Below, piece by piece: positions 17,770 to 26,939 of a stretch of DNA of 64,000 nt. The translations under genes and the position numbers were made by a program. The notes beneath the pieces were generated by a model, which saw nothing but the letters and a program-made list of their open reading frames with translations, was not told the origin of the DNA and did not search any database. Each line of letters starts with the position of its first letter. Positions within the stretch are counted from its first letter, which is position 1. This stretch comes from Caballeronia temeraria (GTDB taxonomy: Bacteria; Pseudomonadota; Gammaproteobacteria; Burkholderiales; Burkholderiaceae), in assembly GCF_001544795.2 (NCBI RefSeq), contig NZ_FCOI02000017.1, positions 62,001-126,000 of the forward strand, in the 5' to 3' direction.

Positions 17770-18582
17770 TTACTGCGCCGGTTTCGAGAATCCCGCGAAG
17801 CGCTGCTCGATCACGCGCGCGAAATCCGCCGACCGGTATGCGTTCGCGATGTCCGTCACATACGGCTTATTCAGATCGGCCGTGCGCACCGCAACGAGAT
17901 TCAGGTAGTACGGCGGAATCTTTTCGAGCAGGAGCGCGTCATTGAGCTTGAGGCCCGCTGCCAGCGCAAAGTTGCCGTTCACGAAGGCATAGTCGACGTC
18001 ATCGAGCGAGCGCGGCAATTGCGCGGCTTCGAGCGGCACGAGCTTTATCCTGTGCGGATTCGAGGCGATATCCCGCTCCGACGACTTCACCGGATCGACG
18101 CCCGGCTTGAGCGTCACCCAGCCGAGTTGCTGCAACAGAATGATCGCGCGCGCCTGATTGGTGACGTCGTTGGGCAGCGACACGGTGGCGCCGTCCTTCA
18201 GTTCGTCGAGGCGCTTGTGCTTGTGGCTGTAGAGTCCGATCGGCGCGGTCGGCACCTTCACGAGCTCCGAGAGCGCGAGTTTGTGATCCGCCGAGAACTT
18301 CTTGAGATACACCTCGTGCTGGAATGCATTGGCGTCGAGCGCGCCGTCGGCGAGCGCGAGGTTCGGCTGCACGTAGTCGCTGAACTCGACGATCGTCACC
18401 TTGTAACCTTCCTTCTCCAGCTGTGGCTTGATACCGTAGCGAATCTGGTCGGAGTAAGGTCCGGCCGTCGCGCCGAACCGGATCTCGGGCTTGTTCGGAT
18501 CGGCGGCCTGCGCGAGCGATGCGATCGTTGCGCTCAATGCGATAGCCAGTACGCCGGCCCGCAACGGATGAAACTTCTTCAT
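17770..18582 (-). CDS. metQ: MetQ/NlpA family substrate-binding protein
   Basis: 270 aa. Sec-type signal peptide with predicted cleavage after SLAQA (residue about 26). No lipobox cysteine is present, so it looks soluble-periplasmic rather than a lipoprotein. The family core is IVEFSDYVQPNLAL, LDANAFQHEVYL, PIGLYSHKHK and ATVSLPNDVTNQARAI. Relatives bind methionine or related sulfur compounds for MetNI-type importers, but no metN or metI lies nearby. It diverges from the SfnB-type gene at 18762, with about 180 bp between the two starts, and fits the organosulfur theme of the region. Confidence 0.88.
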   Translation of the reverse strand: MKKFHPLRAGVLAIALSATIASLAQAADPNKPEIRFGATAGPYSDQIRYGIKPQLEKEGYKVTIVEFSDYVQPNLALADGALDANAFQHEVYLKKFSADHKLALSELVKVPTAPIGLYSHKHKRLDELKDGATVSLPNDVTNQARAIILLQQLGWVTLKPGVDPVKSSERDIASNPHRIKLVPLEAAQLPRSLDDVDYAFVNGNFALAAGLKLNDALLLEKIPPYYLNLVAVRTADLNKPYVTDIANAYRSADFARVIEQRFAGFSKPAQ

Positions 18583-18761
18583 TGGGTTCTCCTCTTGCTT
18601 CGCGCGCGCGAGGCAGCGAAGCGGTTATGGTCGATGCTGCGCAATAAGCTTACAAATCGGCCCATCCGAGCCAAACCAATGTATTTTTCTATGGTTTTCC
18701 GGTTTGACGGCAAAGCCGGCCATCGAACACGGAGTACCCCTCACCGACAGGAGACGCTGCA

Positions 18762-19937
18762 ATGAGTCGCACTCAAGACACTCCGTGGGCCGAGCATCTG
18801 GAAGCGGTGCTGCGCGAATGGGCGAAAACCGCCGCGGCGCGCGACAAGGCCGGCGGCACCGCCTTTCACGAGCGCCGCCTGTTGCGCGAAAGCGGCCTGC
18901 TGCGCCTGTCGTTGCCGGTGGAACACGGCGGCGACGGCGCCCCGTGGTCGACAACGCTCGATGTCGTCAGACGCATGGCGCAGGTCGACAGCTCGCTTGC
19001 GCATCTTTTCGCGTTTCATCATTTGCAACTCGCGACGATTCGCCTCTTCGGCAGCGATGCGCAGATTCGCCATTGGTCGCGTGAGACCGTCGCGCAGGGC
19101 TGGTTCTGGGGCAACGCGCTCAATCCGCTCGACAAGAGCACGCGCGCCTTGCCAGGCGACGCCGGCGGGTATGTCTTCGATGGCCGCAAGAGCTTTTGTT
19201 CCGGCGCCCGCGATTCGGACCAGTTGCTCGCGTCCGCATTCGATGGCGACGGGCGGCTGCTGATCGGCGTCACACCGACGAATCGCGCGGGCATCACCGT
19301 GCTCGACGACTGGGACAACATGGGGCAGCGCCAGACCGACAGCGGCACGGTGATCTTCGAGCGCGTGCCCATCGCGGCGGACGAATTGCTGCTTCATCCG
19401 GGACCGCTTTCCAGCCCACTCGCCACGCTGCGGCCTCTGCTCGCGCAGTCGATCCTGTGTCATATCTATCTCGGCATCGGCGAAGGCGCATTGCAGGCGG
19501 CGCGCGACGCGACGCTCGCGCAGACGCGGCCGTGGATTGCCTCGCAGGCCGAGCGTCCCGCCGAGGATCCGTATGTGATCGCGCACTACGGCGACTTCTG
19601 GGTCGCGCTTGAAGGGGCGCGTCTGCTCGTCGAGCGTTCGATGCAGGCCCTCGATCGCGCGTGGGAGCGCGGCCTTGCCCTTACCGAGAACGAGCGCGGC
19701 GAAGTGGCCGTCGCAGTCGCGACGGCGAAGGTGGCGGCTGCGCGCGCGGGGCTCGACGTCGCGCATCGCATGTTCGAAGTGACGGGCGCGCGCTCGACGA
19801 CGGCGGCGTTGCGGCTCGACCGCTTCTGGCGCAATGTGCGCGTGCACACGCTGCACGATCCACTCGATTACAAGGTGCGCGAGCTGGGCGACTGGGCGCT
19901 CAACGGACGCATTCCGAAGCCGTCGTTCTATTCGTGA
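18762..19937 (+). CDS. SfnB-type flavin-dependent monooxygenase (acyl-CoA dehydrogenase fold)
   Basis: 391 aa. Same architecture as the gene at 9848: N-terminal domain with LRLSLPVEHGGDG, middle domain WDNMGQRQTDSGTVIFE, and a C-terminal RFWRNVRVHTLHDPLDYK in place of an acyl-CoA dehydrogenase active site. The RNxRxxTLHDPxxYK end is typical of SfnB-like sulfur-acquisition oxidoreductases. Divergent from metQ. Likely role: oxidation of an organosulfur compound as a sulfur source, with reduced flavin from a reductase not seen in the window. Confidence 0.85.
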   Translation: MSRTQDTPWAEHLEAVLREWAKTAAARDKAGGTAFHERRLLRESGLLRLSLPVEHGGDGAPWSTTLDVVRRMAQVDSSLAHLFAFHHLQLATIRLFGSDAQIRHWSRETVAQGWFWGNALNPLDKSTRALPGDAGGYVFDGRKSFCSGARDSDQLLASAFDGDGRLLIGVTPTNRAGITVLDDWDNMGQRQTDSGTVIFERVPIAADELLLHPGPLSSPLATLRPLLAQSILCHIYLGIGEGALQAARDATLAQTRPWIASQAERPAEDPYVIAHYGDFWVALEGARLLVERSMQALDRAWERGLALTENERGEVAVAVATAKVAAARAGLDVAHRMFEVTGARSTTAALRLDRFWRNVRVHTLHDPLDYKVRELGDWALNGRIPKPSFYS

Positions 19938-20386
19938 GGCGACGCGCCGCGCCATGCACTTTCGCCATGGCGCGCGGCCACTAGCGCAATCTGCGCGCGA
20001 ACTTCAGCCACAAGCCGCTGCATCACAAGGCCAAGGTGATAGGCGCCTACGTGCTCATTGGCGTGAAAGCGACGCCGCGCGCGAACACTAGACTCCGCGC
20101 GAATGCTGTTTCGGAGTGCATGATGAGTGTCGATGTGATCTGATTCCCGGCCAACTCCGCGACACACGCTATCTCGAAGTGTCCGATGGCGGCCGCCTTC
20201 AACCAGCTCCTTCATCCGGCAGATCGCCGTCGACGAGGCGCGGCGTCGAAAGCATGTGACGCTGACTGCAATGCCGCGCGTCGAAAACAATCCACAAATA
20301 ATTCGTTGTCCGCTCGCGTACACGCGTGCTTAACTTTCGCGCTCCGATGCATGAGCGCCGAAAGGCCAATCTTATGGACAAGCAAC
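19938..20386. other. Gene-poor stretch before the pseudogene region
   Basis: No convincing gene. Short open frames exist on both strands; the longest minus-strand one (about 130 codons) shows no recognised motif. The stretch separates the intact SfnB-type gene from the decayed block. Confidence 0.3.
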
Positions 20387-20800
20387 ATGAGCGAGACCAC
20401 GCATCCCCCGCACGCTGAAGCACGGGCTACGCAGCCGCGTCCCAGCGCATTCGTCCATGTCCCTTCGCCCGCGCAGTTCCCCGACAGTCCGGTGTCGCGC
20501 GTGTTCGCGCAGCCGCTCATGCTGGGACTCTTCCTGCCGATCCAGGCAGGCGGCTGGAGCGCATCCACGCTGCCGCGCACGACCGACTGGTCCTTCGACT
20601 ACAACGCCGATCTTGTGCTGAAGGCCGAATCGCTCGGCTTCGACCTCGTGTTCGCGCTGTCGCAATGGCTGCCCAAAGGCGGTTACGGCGGCGTCTTCAA
20701 TGGCCAGGCGCTCGATTCTTTCATGACGCTCGCCGCGCTCACCGCACGTACTGAGCGCATCATTCTCGCGGCCACCAGCCACGTGCTGTACGGCCCGTGG
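20387..20800 (+). pseudogene. Truncated LLM flavin monooxygenase (SfnG-like), 5' part only
   Basis: The first roughly 138 codons of a luciferase-like FMN monooxygenase are intact: LGLFLPIQAGGWSAS, TDWSFDYNADLVLKAESLGF, FALSQWLPKGGYGG and LAATSHVLYGPW. This resembles the N-terminus of dimethylsulfone monooxygenase SfnG. Immediately after the conserved GPW the sequence switches, without a gap, into a substrate-binding-protein sequence in another frame. About 60 percent of the enzyme is therefore missing. The open frame runs on to 21163 only as nonsense. Confidence 0.75.
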
Positions 20801-21374
20801 CAATCCGTTCGACCTCGCGCGCGCCAACGCGCTGCTCGACGAGGCTGGGTATCCGCGCCGGGCGGACGGCACGCGCTTCGCGCTGACGGCCGATCCGCTC
20901 CCAATCGGCGATCTGCCGTCGCGCGCAGCGGAGTACGCGAGGTCTGCGCTGAACCGCGTGGGCATCACCGTGACGATCCGCACGCAGGATCTGCCCGCGT
21001 ATCTCAAGCGAATCTATACGGATCGCGATTTCGATTTCAGCATCAACGGCATGAGCAATCTCTTCGATCCGGTGGTCGGCGTGGCCCGTCTCTATACCAC
21101 CGACAACTTCAGGCCCGGCGTGCCGTTTACGAACGGCTCGCACTACAGCAATCCGGAGATTGACCGGCTGTTCGCCGACGCCGCGCAGGAAACCGACGAA
21201 ACGAAACGCACGCAGTATTTCGCGCAGATCCAGCGCATTCTCGAAAAAGACCTGGCCGATCTCAACCTGGTCTCGCCTCAATACGTGACGGTTTATTCAC
21301 GCGGCGTGCGCAATCACACGATATCGCCCGATGGGACGGCTGCGAGTTTCGCCGATGTCTGGCTGCAACGCTGA
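20801..21374 (+). pseudogene. Substrate-binding protein family 5 remnant, C-terminal third
   Basis: From the junction the frame reads NPFDLARANALLDEAGY and continues through VGITVTIRTQDLPAYLKRIY, NLFDPVVGVARLY and HYSNPEIDRL to a normal stop at 21374. This is the C-terminal end of a dipeptide-type SBP. Its N-terminal two thirds and start are absent, replaced by the SfnG-like fragment. It is a paralogue, not a copy, of the SBP at 14158. Confidence 0.75.
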
Positions 21375-21402
21375 CACCTTTATCTTCAACGACACGAACG
21401 AC

Positions 21403-22459
21403 ATGGAACATCGCCAGCTCGGCCAAAGCGGCCTGAAACTCTCCACTCTTACGCTCGGCACGATGATGTTCGGCGGTGCGACCGACGATGCGACGTCAGC
21501 GCGCGTCATCGATCAGGCGGCGGAACAGGGCGTCAACTCGATCGACACCGCGGACGTCTACAACGGCGGCGAATCCGAACGCGTCGTCGGACGCCATATC
21601 GCGAGACAGCGGGATCGTTGGGTGCTCGCGACGAAGTTCGGCAATCCGCTGCGCGACCCATCGGGCCACGCGGATGCAGATGTGAACGCGGCCGGCGCCT
21701 CACGCAAGCACGTGCTGCGAGCGGTCGACGCGAGCCTCGCGCGTTTGGGCACCGATTACATCGATCTCTTCTATCTGCATCGCGAGGATCACGCGACGCC
21801 CGTCGAGGAAGCCGTGCGCGCGCTCGGCGATCTGATCGCGGCGGGCAAGATCCGCTATTACGGATTGTCGAATCATCGCGCATGGCGCATCGCGGAGTTC
21901 GCGCATGTCGCCGATGCGCTCGGCGTGCCGCGTCCAGTCGCCAGCCAGCCGCTCTACAACATCGCCAATCGTCAGGCCCGAGGCCGAGCAGCTCACGGCC
22001 GCGCACCGCTACGGACTCGGCGTGATTTCGTATAGCCCGCTCGCGCGCGGCGTGCTGACAGGCAAGTACCAGCCGGGCGCGACGCCCGCCGCCGACACCC
22101 GCGCGGGACGCAACGACCGCCGGCTGCAACAGACCGAATGGCGTCCCGAGTCGATCGAACTCGCGCGTCGCGTGCACGAACATGCCGCGTCGCGCGGCGT
22201 GACGGCCGGCCAGTTCGCGCTCGCGTGGGTGCTGAACAGCCGTTACGTGACATCGACCATCGCGGGGCCGCGCACCGAAGCGCAGTGGCGGGACTATCCG
22301 CCCGCGCTCGACTTCCGGCTCGATGCGCGTGACGAGGCCTTCGTCGATACGCTCGTCGCGACCGGCCATCCGTCGACGCCGGGATTCAACGATCCGGGCC
22401 ATCCTTTTTTTGGCCGCATCGCGCGGCATGGCGCGCACGACGATACGGTGACACGATGA
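21403..22459 (+). pseudogene. Aldo/keto reductase with a one-base frameshift
   Basis: The 5' frame encodes a typical aldo/keto reductase: catalytic Asp and Tyr in SIDTADVYNGGESE, LATKFGNPL, DYIDLFYLHRED and YYGLSNH. After QPLYNIANRQ the frame breaks at 21975-21976, where one extra G is present. The next frame resumes exactly with PEAEQLTAAHRYGLGVISYS and continues to the natural C-terminus at 22459. Removing one G would restore a complete protein of about 351 aa. This is either a real inactivating mutation or a sequencing error. The stop overlaps the next ATG. Confidence 0.8.
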
Positions 22460-23150
22460 ACGCACATCGAACGCTGATCGACGCCGCAGGCGAACTCGGG
22501 CGCGCCTTCGCCGCGCAAGCCGCCGAGCACGACCGCACCGGCGCGGCGCCCGTCGCGCAGTTCAAGCGCTCGAACGGGCAGGCCTGTTGCGTGCCAACAT
22601 TCCGGCCGACGAAGGCGGACACGGCGCCGGACTGGCCGTGTCGTGCGCGATCGTGAGCGAGATCGCGCGCGGCGATCCGTCCGTCGCGCTGATTCTGTCG
22701 ATGCACTATTGCCAGCACGCAATCATCACGCGCGCCGAACGCACGGCTTCGGACGACTGGCCGCCCGCGCTCGCGAGACGCCTGCGGCGGGCTTCCGTCG
22801 AAGGCCGCGCGCTGCTCAACGCGGCGCAGGTGGAACCGGCGCTCGGCTCGCCATCGTTCGGCGGATTGCCCGATACGATCGCGCATCGCACGCGCGGCGG
22901 CTGGAGCATCTCCGGCCATAAGGTCTATGTGACCGGCGCGCCGCTGCTCGCATGGATCAACGTGCTCGCGCGCACCGACGAGGACGAGCCGCGCCTCGGG
23001 CATTTTCTCGTGCCGCGCGACGCGCCGGGCGTGCGCATCGTCGGCACATGGGACCCGATCGGCATGCGCGCGAGCGCGAGCCAGGACGTGCTGTTCGACG
23101 ACGTCGCCCTGGCACGCGACGACGCCGTTGCGCTTCAGCACGCTCGCCTC
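22456..23150 (+). pseudogene. Truncated and frameshifted SfnB-like oxidoreductase
   Basis: MNAHRTLIDAAGELGRAFA starts a third acyl-CoA-dehydrogenase-fold protein. A frameshift at about 22561-22565 (one base lost) moves the reading into ALERAGLLRANIPADEGGHG, followed by a good middle domain (GGWSISGHKVYVTGAPLLAW; WDPIGMRASASQDVLFDDV). At about 23150 the sequence changes abruptly into a substrate-binding protein, so the C-terminal helical domain is gone. The gene was coupled to the aldo/keto reductase by an ATGA overlap. Confidence 0.75.
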
Positions 23151-24279
23151 GGGACGGGCTTCAATACCGCTTCACCCTGCGTCGCGGCGTGAAGTGGCAT
23201 GACGGCACGAGTTTCACGTCCGATGACGTCGCCTATTCCATTCTGACGCTGAAGCAGGCCCATCCGCGCGGCCGCAGCACCTTCGCCAACGTGACCGATG
23301 TCAAAACGCCCGATCGCTACACCGTGGTCATCGACTTGTCGAAGCCGGCGCCGTTCCTGCTGACCGCCCTGTCGGGCTCGGAGTCGCCGATCGTCCCGAA
23401 GCACCTCTATCAAGGCACGGACGTCGTATCGAACCCGCACAACAGCGCGCCGATCGGCACCGGGCCGTTCGTCTTCAAGGAGTTCGTGCGCGGTGACCAC
23501 ATTCTGCTGGAGCGCAACCCGGACTACTGGGACAAGCCCAAGCCCTACGTCGACCGGATCATCGTGCGCTTCCTTCCTCCGTGCGCCGGGTCATCTCGCA
23601 GGCCATCGACGTCAACGCGCTGAACCGCGTCGTCTGGTACGGCTACGGCACCGTCTCCGCCGCTGCGATCGGCGTGGCGAATTCGCGCTATCACGATCCG
23701 GACATTCACTACTTTCCCTACGATCCCGCGCAGGCCAACGCAACGCTCGACAGTCTGGGCTTGAAGCGCGGCCCCGACGGCAAGCGCTTTGCACTGCGGC
23801 TCCTCTACAACCCGTTCCAGGACGCGCGCGCCGCCGATTTCGTGCGCCAGTCGCTGGCCCGCATCGGCATCGACGCGCAGGTGCAGAGCTACGACTTCGG
23901 TGCTTATGTCGTCAAGGCCTACACCGATCGCGCGTTCGACATTACGCTCGAAGCGCTTTCCAACGTGTTCGATCCGACTGTGGGCGTGCAGCGGGTGTTC
24001 TGGTCGAAGAACTTCAAGATCGGCCTGCCGTTTTCCAACGCCGCGCACTATTCGAATCCGGAAGTGGACCGGCTGCTCGAAGCAGCCTCGGTCGAAACGG
24101 ACGAAAACAGGCGCCGCCAACTGTTCCGGCAGTTCCTGCAAATCGTGCACGACGATATTCCATCGATCGAGTTCGGCGCGAATCCGAACATCACGATCGC
24201 ATCGACCAAATTGAAGAACTATGCATCCACGGGCGAAGGCCTGAGGGGCAATTTCGCGGACCTCTACATCCTGCCGTGA
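23151..24279 (+). pseudogene. Substrate-binding protein family 5 remnant with internal deletion
   Basis: Starts in mid-protein with DGLQYRFTLRRGVKWHDGTSF and proceeds through PIVPKHLYQGTDV and APIGTGPFVFKEF to YVDRIIVRFLP. At about 23575 it jumps, in another frame, to VRRVISQAIDVNAL, skipping roughly 110 residues usually found between these motifs. The rest (YFPYDPAQANATL, NVFDPTVGVQRVFWSKN, HYSNPEVDRL) runs to a natural stop at 24279. N-terminus and signal peptide are missing. Not functional as written. Confidence 0.8.
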
Positions 24280-24397
24280 CGAGCGCCGAAGGCGAAGGCG
24301 GGCCGCATAAAGTCATGTCAACGGATTGGTTATCGGAACAGGATCGAGTCCAGAGAGTGACCGGGTTCGCCAACCTCACAATAAGGACGCCGCGTTC

Positions 24398-24925
24398 GTG
24401 CAACGACTCTCGCGTCCCTGTCTGCGCGCGCTGCTATACGCTTTTTTTGCCGTGATCGTGAGCGCGACCGCGCGTACCGAAACGCCGTTGCTCAAGACCC
24501 GGGGGTGACGAGCGGACCTCATGAGGAGATCTTCGAGGCGCCGAAAAGGGTCGTGGAGCGCGACTATGGCCTGCGCATCAAGATCGTGTCGTTCAACGAC
24601 TATATTCAACCCGACGCGGCCCTTGACGGCGGCGACCTCGATGCCAACAGCTACCAGCACGGGTCTTTCCTCTCCTCGCCGATTCGCGTGCTACAAGCTG
24701 CTCGGCATCGGTCGCGCGTCGATCAGGCCTGTCGGATTGTATTCGAAGCGTTACCGGAAGTACTCGGACCTGCCGGACGGCGTGACCATCTGCATACCGA
24801 GCGATCGCACCGACGAGAACCGGAGTCGGCTGTTGTTGCAGAAGGTACCGGACGTTTTTGCGCTGACCAACCCTGCACGCGCGGTGGGGAGGCTTAATGA
24901 GAAAGTCATTCGGCAGCGACGCTAG
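24398..24925 (+). pseudogene. MetQ/NlpA-type binding protein pseudogene
   Basis: A GTG at 24398 opens a signal-peptide-like segment (RALLYAFFAVIVSATART), then a frameshift in the CCCGGGGG run near 24500 leads to GVTSGPHEEIFEAPKRVV, KIVSFNDYIQPDAALDGG and DLDANSYQH. A further shift near 24660 leads to RPVGLYSKRYRKYSDLPDG and SDRTDENRSRLLLQK. These match MetQ family blocks in order, but with at least two frame changes and loss of about a third of the C-terminus. It is a relic of a second MetQ-like protein. Confidence 0.75.
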
Positions 24926-24997
24926 TCCAAGAGCCGCGACATGTATTTTGCAGGCCCGGTGTGGCATAGTGCGCGGATGACCACTAAGGGGAAGTCC

Positions 24998-25843
24998 ATG
25001 CCTACGCTCAAGGCACTACAAGACAAGATCGCCAAGCTTCAGGCGCAAGCCGAAGCGATCGCGAAGAAAGAGTCGTCGGCAGTTTTCGGCAAGATCCGTG
25101 ACTTGATGGAGAAGCACGGTCTGACGCCGGATGATATCGCGGCCCATTTCCGTAAGCCGGGCGCAGGTCGCCAATCCGCGGTCGCAACGAAATCAACAAT
25201 CCGGGGAGTGGCCAAGTACGTCGATCCGAAGACCGGAGCGACATGGACGGGGCATGGACGCGCGCCCGCATGGATCGCCAATGCGAAGAATCGCGACAAG
25301 TTTCTCGCCAATGCGAAGAATCGCGACAAGTTTCTCGCCAATGCGAACAGTCTCCCGGCGGCAGTTGCTGACAAGAAGCCGAAAGCGGGCAACTATGTTC
25401 GCGGTCCGCAAGCGCCGAAGTATCGAGATCCGATGAGCGGCGAGACGTGGAGCGGTCGCGGTCGTGCGCCGGCCTGGTTAGCCACAGCCAGGGACAGAAC
25501 GCAATTTCTGATCGAAAAGCCGGAGATTGCATCAGCAAAATCTGAACCGGCACCTGCCAAAAAAGCGACGAAGAAGGTCCCCGCGAAGAAAGCGGCGAAG
25601 AAGACTGCAACCAAGACGGCGACGGTGAAGAAGGGGTCAATCGCCAAGTCAGCAAAGAAGGCCGTGAGCAAAGCATCCTCGGCTGCAAAGAAGGCCACGC
25701 CTGCCACAAAGAAGACGGCTGCGAAAGAGGCCACAGTGAGGAGAGCGCCGACGAAGCGTGTTGCGCAAAAAGAGTCGGTCGTGGTCGAAACACCTACTCT
25801 TACGGTTGAACCGAACGTATTAAGTACGGCGACCTCGGCGTAA
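24998..25843 (+). CDS. H-NS family protein with two DNA-binding motifs and histone H1-like tail
   Basis: 281 aa, far longer than a usual H-NS paralogue of about 100-135 aa. Residues 1-45 form the coiled-coil oligomerisation region (LKALQDKIAKLQAQAEAIA). Two H-NS-type C-terminal DNA-binding motifs follow: YVDPKTGATWTGHGRAPAW and YRDPMSGETWSGRGRAPAW. Between them lies a perfect tandem repeat of ten residues (ANAKNRDKFL). From about residue 185 the chain is a Lys/Ala-rich, PAKK/KKA-repeated tail like bacterial histone H1 proteins. AAGGGGA upstream supports this ATG. Expected role: nucleoid binding and silencing of AT-rich DNA. The combination of two heads and an H1 tail is unusual. Confidence 0.88.
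   Translation: MPTLKALQDKIAKLQAQAEAIAKKESSAVFGKIRDLMEKHGLTPDDIAAHFRKPGAGRQSAVATKSTIRGVAKYVDPKTGATWTGHGRAPAWIANAKNRDKFLANAKNRDKFLANANSLPAAVADKKPKAGNYVRGPQAPKYRDPMSGETWSGRGRAPAWLATARDRTQFLIEKPEIASAKSEPAPAKKATKKVPAKKAAKKTATKTATVKKGSIAKSAKKAVSKASSAAKKATPATKKTAAKEATVRRAPTKRVAQKESVVVETPTLTVEPNVLSTATSA
25277..25347 (+). repeat. 30-bp perfect tandem repeat inside the H-NS-like gene
   Basis: Two exact 30-base units (25277-25306 and 25307-25336) followed by 11 bases of a third. Each unit encodes ANAKNRDKFL in frame, so copy number can change without shifting the reading frame. Confidence 0.9.
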
Positions 25844-26084
25844 GGGCCGACTCCAGCAAGGCACCGTCACCGTTGGAATGTCAGGCAATCTGTGAAAACG
25901 CCGGTCCGTGATGCTTCAGCCATTTTCTGAACTAACCGCCACTTTTTGCACGGTTCGAACGAAGCCCCCAACCGTGACGCGGTGGCCTCGATCAATAACC
26001 AAAGCTCGCCGTCCAGCAACCTTGATCAGGCTCTGATTGGCGTGGGCGTACGGCATTCGTTCGGACCTGTCGAGCCAGCACGCG
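25844..26084. other. Intergenic region, no gene seen
   Basis: Between the H-NS-like gene and the convergent lipase gene. Only short frames without motifs were found on either strand, and no clear terminator hairpin. Confidence 0.3.
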
Positions 26085-26939
26085 TCATGGCATGAAGCAA
26101 CGCACGTAATTGATGGGCGCGTGATCGGCGAGATCGCGCACCACCACATTGCCGGCTTTCCACGCGTAATGCAGCAGGTAATGCTCGCGCGCGGCGGTGC
26201 GATCGCCGCGTACGAAGGCTTCATCGCTGGAGGAAGCCCGCACGCCTTTGCGCGTCAAATAAGCTGCCTCGCCGGCGTGAACATAACCGCCGACTTCCGG
26301 CGGCAATTCGGTGACGACATCGCAGCAATCGACCAGCCGCATCATGTCGCTACCGGCAAGCGTCGCGACGAACGCCGCATCGCCCACGCGCGGCGAGCCG
26401 ATGGTGATGAGCCTGTCCGGCGCGATCAGACTGGCATACAGCGTCGCGATGGCCGCGCCGAGGCTATGGCCGGTCAGTATCAAGCGCTTGCGGGCGGCTT
26501 GCGTGTGCTCCAGCCACCGCTCGACCTCGGGCAAGACACTGCGCGCCGCGCCCGCGAATCCCTTATGCACCCGGCCCGCCTTTTCGGTCCAATCTGTCAG
26601 CGTGAAAGCTAGATCAGTACCGAGGTCGGTAAGCTCAGTCGGTTCTGTGCCGCGAAATGCGAGCACGCACAGGCCGTCCGACGATCGGGATGCGCCGAAG
26701 CCTTGCGTGCCGGTGGCGGCGTCCTCGAAGATGGTCACGTCATCGAAGCGTACGCGGCCGAGCGCTTCTTTCAGGCGTGCAAGTCCGGCGTCGTGATCCT
26801 CGTAGTGAATATAGGCGAGTCGTGCAAGTTCGACGGACAACGCCACTTCGTCGTACTCCGCGCCAGGCACGAATACGGTGGCCCGCAGGTGCGGCGATTC
26901 GAGCGCTACGCGGCTCGCATCATAAGGTATGTTCAGCAT
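26085..26939 (-). CDS. Class 3 lipase family protein
   Basis: 284 aa. The catalytic serine elbow is TGHSLGAAIA, with VLAFRGTEP (oxyanion-hole region) before it and GSPRVGDAAFV after it. The candidate Asp is in VDCCDVVTELPP and the His near the end in REHYLLHYAW. This is the fungal-type (class 3) lipase layout, without a signal peptide, so it is likely cytosolic. The start at 26939 has GGAGG five bases upstream and is preferred over an ATG 51 bases earlier. Substrate unknown; monoacylglycerol or another ester is likely. Confidence 0.87.
   Translation of the reverse strand: MLNIPYDASRVALESPHLRATVFVPGAEYDEVALSVELARLAYIHYEDHDAGLARLKEALGRVRFDDVTIFEDAATGTQGFGASRSSDGLCVLAFRGTEPTELTDLGTDLAFTLTDWTEKAGRVHKGFAGAARSVLPEVERWLEHTQAARKRLILTGHSLGAAIATLYASLIAPDRLITIGSPRVGDAAFVATLAGSDMMRLVDCCDVVTELPPEVGGYVHAGEAAYLTRKGVRASSSDEAFVRGDRTAAREHYLLHYAWKAGNVVVRDLADHAPINYVRCFMP

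Noticed and set aside
17005..18765. 586-codon plus-strand frame spanning a permease and metQ
   Set aside because: Out of frame with the DppC-like gene and antisense to metQ; no domain.
20186..21163. One continuous 325-codon protein
   Set aside because: Only the part up to about 20800 matches a protein family; the rest is the SBP sequence read out of frame.
25277..25347. Possible CRISPR-like or mobile repeat
   Set aside because: It is a contiguous tandem duplication within a coding frame, without spacers or cas genes.
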